A DNA stretch of 7,094 nt from contig JADFKG010000106.1 in the NCBI GenBank assembly GCA_022565075.1, forward strand, positions 1 to 7,094, read 5' to 3'. Shown piece after piece: positions 5,713-7,094 of this stretch. Both the position numbers and the translations under genes were made by a program. The first letter of the stretch is position 1; the number at the start of each line of letters is the position of its first letter. The notes beneath the pieces were generated by a model. It made no database searches. It was not told the origin of the DNA and was given only the letters and a program-made list of their open reading frames with translations. This DNA is from Chloroflexota bacterium. GTDB taxonomy: Bacteria > Chloroflexota > Dehalococcoidia > SM23-28-2 > RBG-16-64-32.

Positions 5713-6615
5713 GTGAGTGAGCTCGCTGTTGAAGTACGAGGGCTGCGCAAGGCCTACGGGCCCGTCGTGGCCGTGGGCGGGATCGATCTGTCGGTGCGGC
5801 GCGGCGAGATCTTTGCCCTGATCGGCCCCAACGGCGCTGGCAAGACGACGACGCTCGAGATCCTCGAGGGGCACCGCCGCGCCGACGCCGGCCACGTCCG
5901 CGTGCTGGACAAGGACCCGGCGCGGAACGAAATCGCCCTCAAGGCACGCATCGGCATCGTCCTCCAGAGCACGAGCATCCAGCCGTACCTGACGGTGGAG
6001 GAAACGATCGAGCAGTTCCGCGGCTACTACCCCGCCCCGCGCCCGCTCGATGAGCTGATCGACATCGTCGGGCTGGAAGCGTCGCGCAAGAAGCTCGTGC
6101 GCCGTCTCTCCGGCGGCCAGCAGCGGCGGCTGGACGTGGCGATCGGCCTGGCCGGCGACCCCGAGTTGCTCTTCCTTGACGAACCCACGACCGGGTTCGA
6201 TCCGGCCGCCCGGCGCAGCGCCTGGGAGATGATCCGCGGCCTGAAATCAGTGGGCAAGACCGTCCTCCTGACCACCCATTACATGGACGAGGCCCAGGCG
6301 CTGGCAGACACGGTGTCGATCATCCGCGAGGGGCTGATCGTCGCCGAGGGAACACCAGACGAGCTGCGCGCCGGCCAGGCCGAGACGGTGATCTCGTTCC
6401 GCTTTGCCGGTTCATCTGACGACCTGCCGCCGATGGCCGCCGCAGCCACGTTTGAGAACGGCCGCGCCGTGCTACTTACGACGGACCCAACAACCGCCCT
6501 GCACGAGCTGACCGGCTGGGCGAAGGCGCGAGGCGAGGCGCTCGAAGGCCTCAGCGTGACACCGGCGTCGCTCGAAGATGTGTATCTGGGGCTGACCGGA
6601 GACGAAGCGCAATGA
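5713..6615 (+). CDS. ABC-2-type exporter, ATP-binding subunit
   Basis: This 300-residue cytoplasmic ATPase would power export by the permease encoded next. Walker A is GPNGAGKT (38-45), the Q-loop glutamine is Q85, the signature is LSGGQ (132-136), Walker B is LLFLDEP (152-158), and the H-loop histidine is H189 in TTHYMDEA. All catalytic residues are intact. Residues about 223-300 form a C-terminal extension ending in SLEDVYLGLTG (286-296), typical of drug and antibiotic exporter ATPases of the DrrA/CcmA-like group (DUF4162-like). The substrate cannot be told. The GTG start is set by the N-terminal alignment (AVEVRGLRKAYG), and no Shine-Dalgarno sequence precedes it. The stop overlaps the permease ATG as ATGA, so the two form a translationally coupled pair. 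Confidence 0.95.
   Translation: MSELAVEVRGLRKAYGPVVAVGGIDLSVRRGEIFALIGPNGAGKTTTLEILEGHRRADAGHVRVLDKDPARNEIALKARIGIVLQSTSIQPYLTVEETIEQFRGYYPAPRPLDELIDIVGLEASRKKLVRRLSGGQQRRLDVAIGLAGDPELLFLDEPTTGFDPAARRSAWEMIRGLKSVGKTVLLTTHYMDEAQALADTVSIIREGLIVAEGTPDELRAGQAETVISFRFAGSSDDLPPMAAAATFENGRAVLLTTDPTTALHELTGWAKARGEALEGLSVTPASLEDVYLGLTGDEAQ
6598..6602 (+). promoter_or_regulatory. Ribosome binding site of the ABC permease
   Basis: GGAGA lies 9 nt before the ATG at 6612, inside the end of the ATPase gene. It supports this start and contrasts with the absence of such a site before ribH and the ATPase. Confidence 0.6.
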
Positions 6616-7094
6616 GCGCCAGAATGGCCCTGCGTCAGGTGGGGTACGAAAACCGCTCCTTCTGGCGGAACCCGGCGGCGGCGTTCTTCACGTTCCTCCT
6701 GCCCTTGATCTTCCTCGTCCTCTTCAACTCGCTCTTCGGCGACAGCGAGCTGACGATCGACGGGCGCGACGTGGACGGATCGGCGTTCTACATACCGGGA
6801 ATAGTAGCGTTGGCCGTCGTCAGCGCCTGTTACACAAACATAGGCATGATGGTGACGATCGCACGCGACAACGGCATCCTCAAGCGTGTTCGCGGGACGC
6901 CGCTGCCGCCGTGGGCCTACATCTTCGGACGGCTGGCGCACGCCATGATGGTCAGTCTGCTGCTCGTCGTGATCGTGGTCGGCGTCGGCGCGGCCGCCTA
7001 CGGCACGGCCGTGCCCAGCAACACACTCCCGGCCTTCGCGGTGACCCTGCTGCTGGGAGCGGCGACGTTCTGCGCGCTAGGGCTGGCGCTGACC
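6612..7094 (+). CDS. ABC-2-type exporter permease subunit, 3' end outside window
   Basis: The first 161 residues of an integral membrane protein are present and the frame is still open at the window end. A short cytoplasmic N-terminus (1-22) leads to a hydrophobic segment at about 23-43. An external loop with acidic residues follows (44-57), then further membrane segments at about 60-82, 109-130 and 140-161. The loop ARDNGILKRVRGTPLPPWAY (84-103) is the characteristic cytoplasmic coupling motif of ABC-2 (DrrB-like) permeases. The family usually has six membrane segments in about 240-270 residues, so roughly two segments and 90 or more residues are missing beyond the window. It pairs with the overlapping ATPase gene. 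The substrate is unknown. Confidence 0.92.
   Translation, partial: MSARMALRQVGYENRSFWRNPAAAFFTFLLPLIFLVLFNSLFGDSELTIDGRDVDGSAFYIPGIVALAVVSACYTNIGMMVTIARDNGILKRVRGTPLPPWAYIFGRLAHAMMVSLLLVVIVVGVGAAAYGTAVPSNTLPAFAVTLLLGAATFCALGLALT

Noticed and set aside
6279..6941. 220-codon minus-strand open frame across the ABC ATPase-permease junction
   Set aside because: It overlaps two well-supported plus-strand genes and its translation is compositionally biased without a domain.

Overview
This is a GC-rich, densely packed bacterial window carrying two divergent gene groups. The base composition, GTG starts, overlapping genes and probable leaderless genes would fit a high-GC lineage such as Chloroflexota or Actinobacteriota. 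I lean weakly to Chloroflexota or an uncultured relative, because of the bimodular CobA-HemD protein, the separate precorrin-2 dehydrogenase and an HTH regulator at the head of the heme operon. No rRNA or other marker settles this.

The left five kilobases (minus strand, read from about 5100 down to 1) form one operon for early tetrapyrrole synthesis. In transcription order it holds a MerR-type HTH regulator with an all-alpha C-terminal domain (5041-4364), a precorrin-2 dehydrogenase of the SirC/Met8/CysG-N family (4360-3680), glutamyl-tRNA reductase HemA (3683-2394), hydroxymethylbilane synthase HemC (2378-1446) and a CobA-HemD fusion (1449 to beyond position 1). Junctions are tight: a 3-nt gap, an ATGA overlap, a 15-nt gap and a GTGA overlap. 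The enzymes cover glutamyl-tRNA to glutamate semialdehyde (HemA), porphobilinogen to hydroxymethylbilane (HemC), closure to uroporphyrinogen III (HemD), then methylation and oxidation to precorrin-2 and sirohydrochlorin (CobA, SirC). So the operon supplies heme and also the siroheme/B12 branch. HemL and HemB are not in the window and may lie beyond position 1.

The 183-bp divergent intergenic region (5042-5224) holds a near-consensus sigma-70-type promoter for the tetrapyrrole operon (TTGACA, 17 bp, TAAAAT on the minus strand). An imperfect inverted repeat fills its spacer and is a candidate operator for the adjacent regulator. A separate perfect 14-bp inverted repeat lies farther upstream.

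The right two kilobases (plus strand) carry lumazine synthase RibH (5225-5686), an ABC-2-type exporter ATPase (5713-6615) and the N-terminal part of its permease (6612 to the window end). RibH and the ATPase both start at GTG, have no Shine-Dalgarno sequence, and have a -10-like hexamer a few bases upstream, suggesting leaderless transcripts. There is no intergenic stretch over 300 bases. The long open frames antisense to the tetrapyrrole genes are codon-bias shadows.
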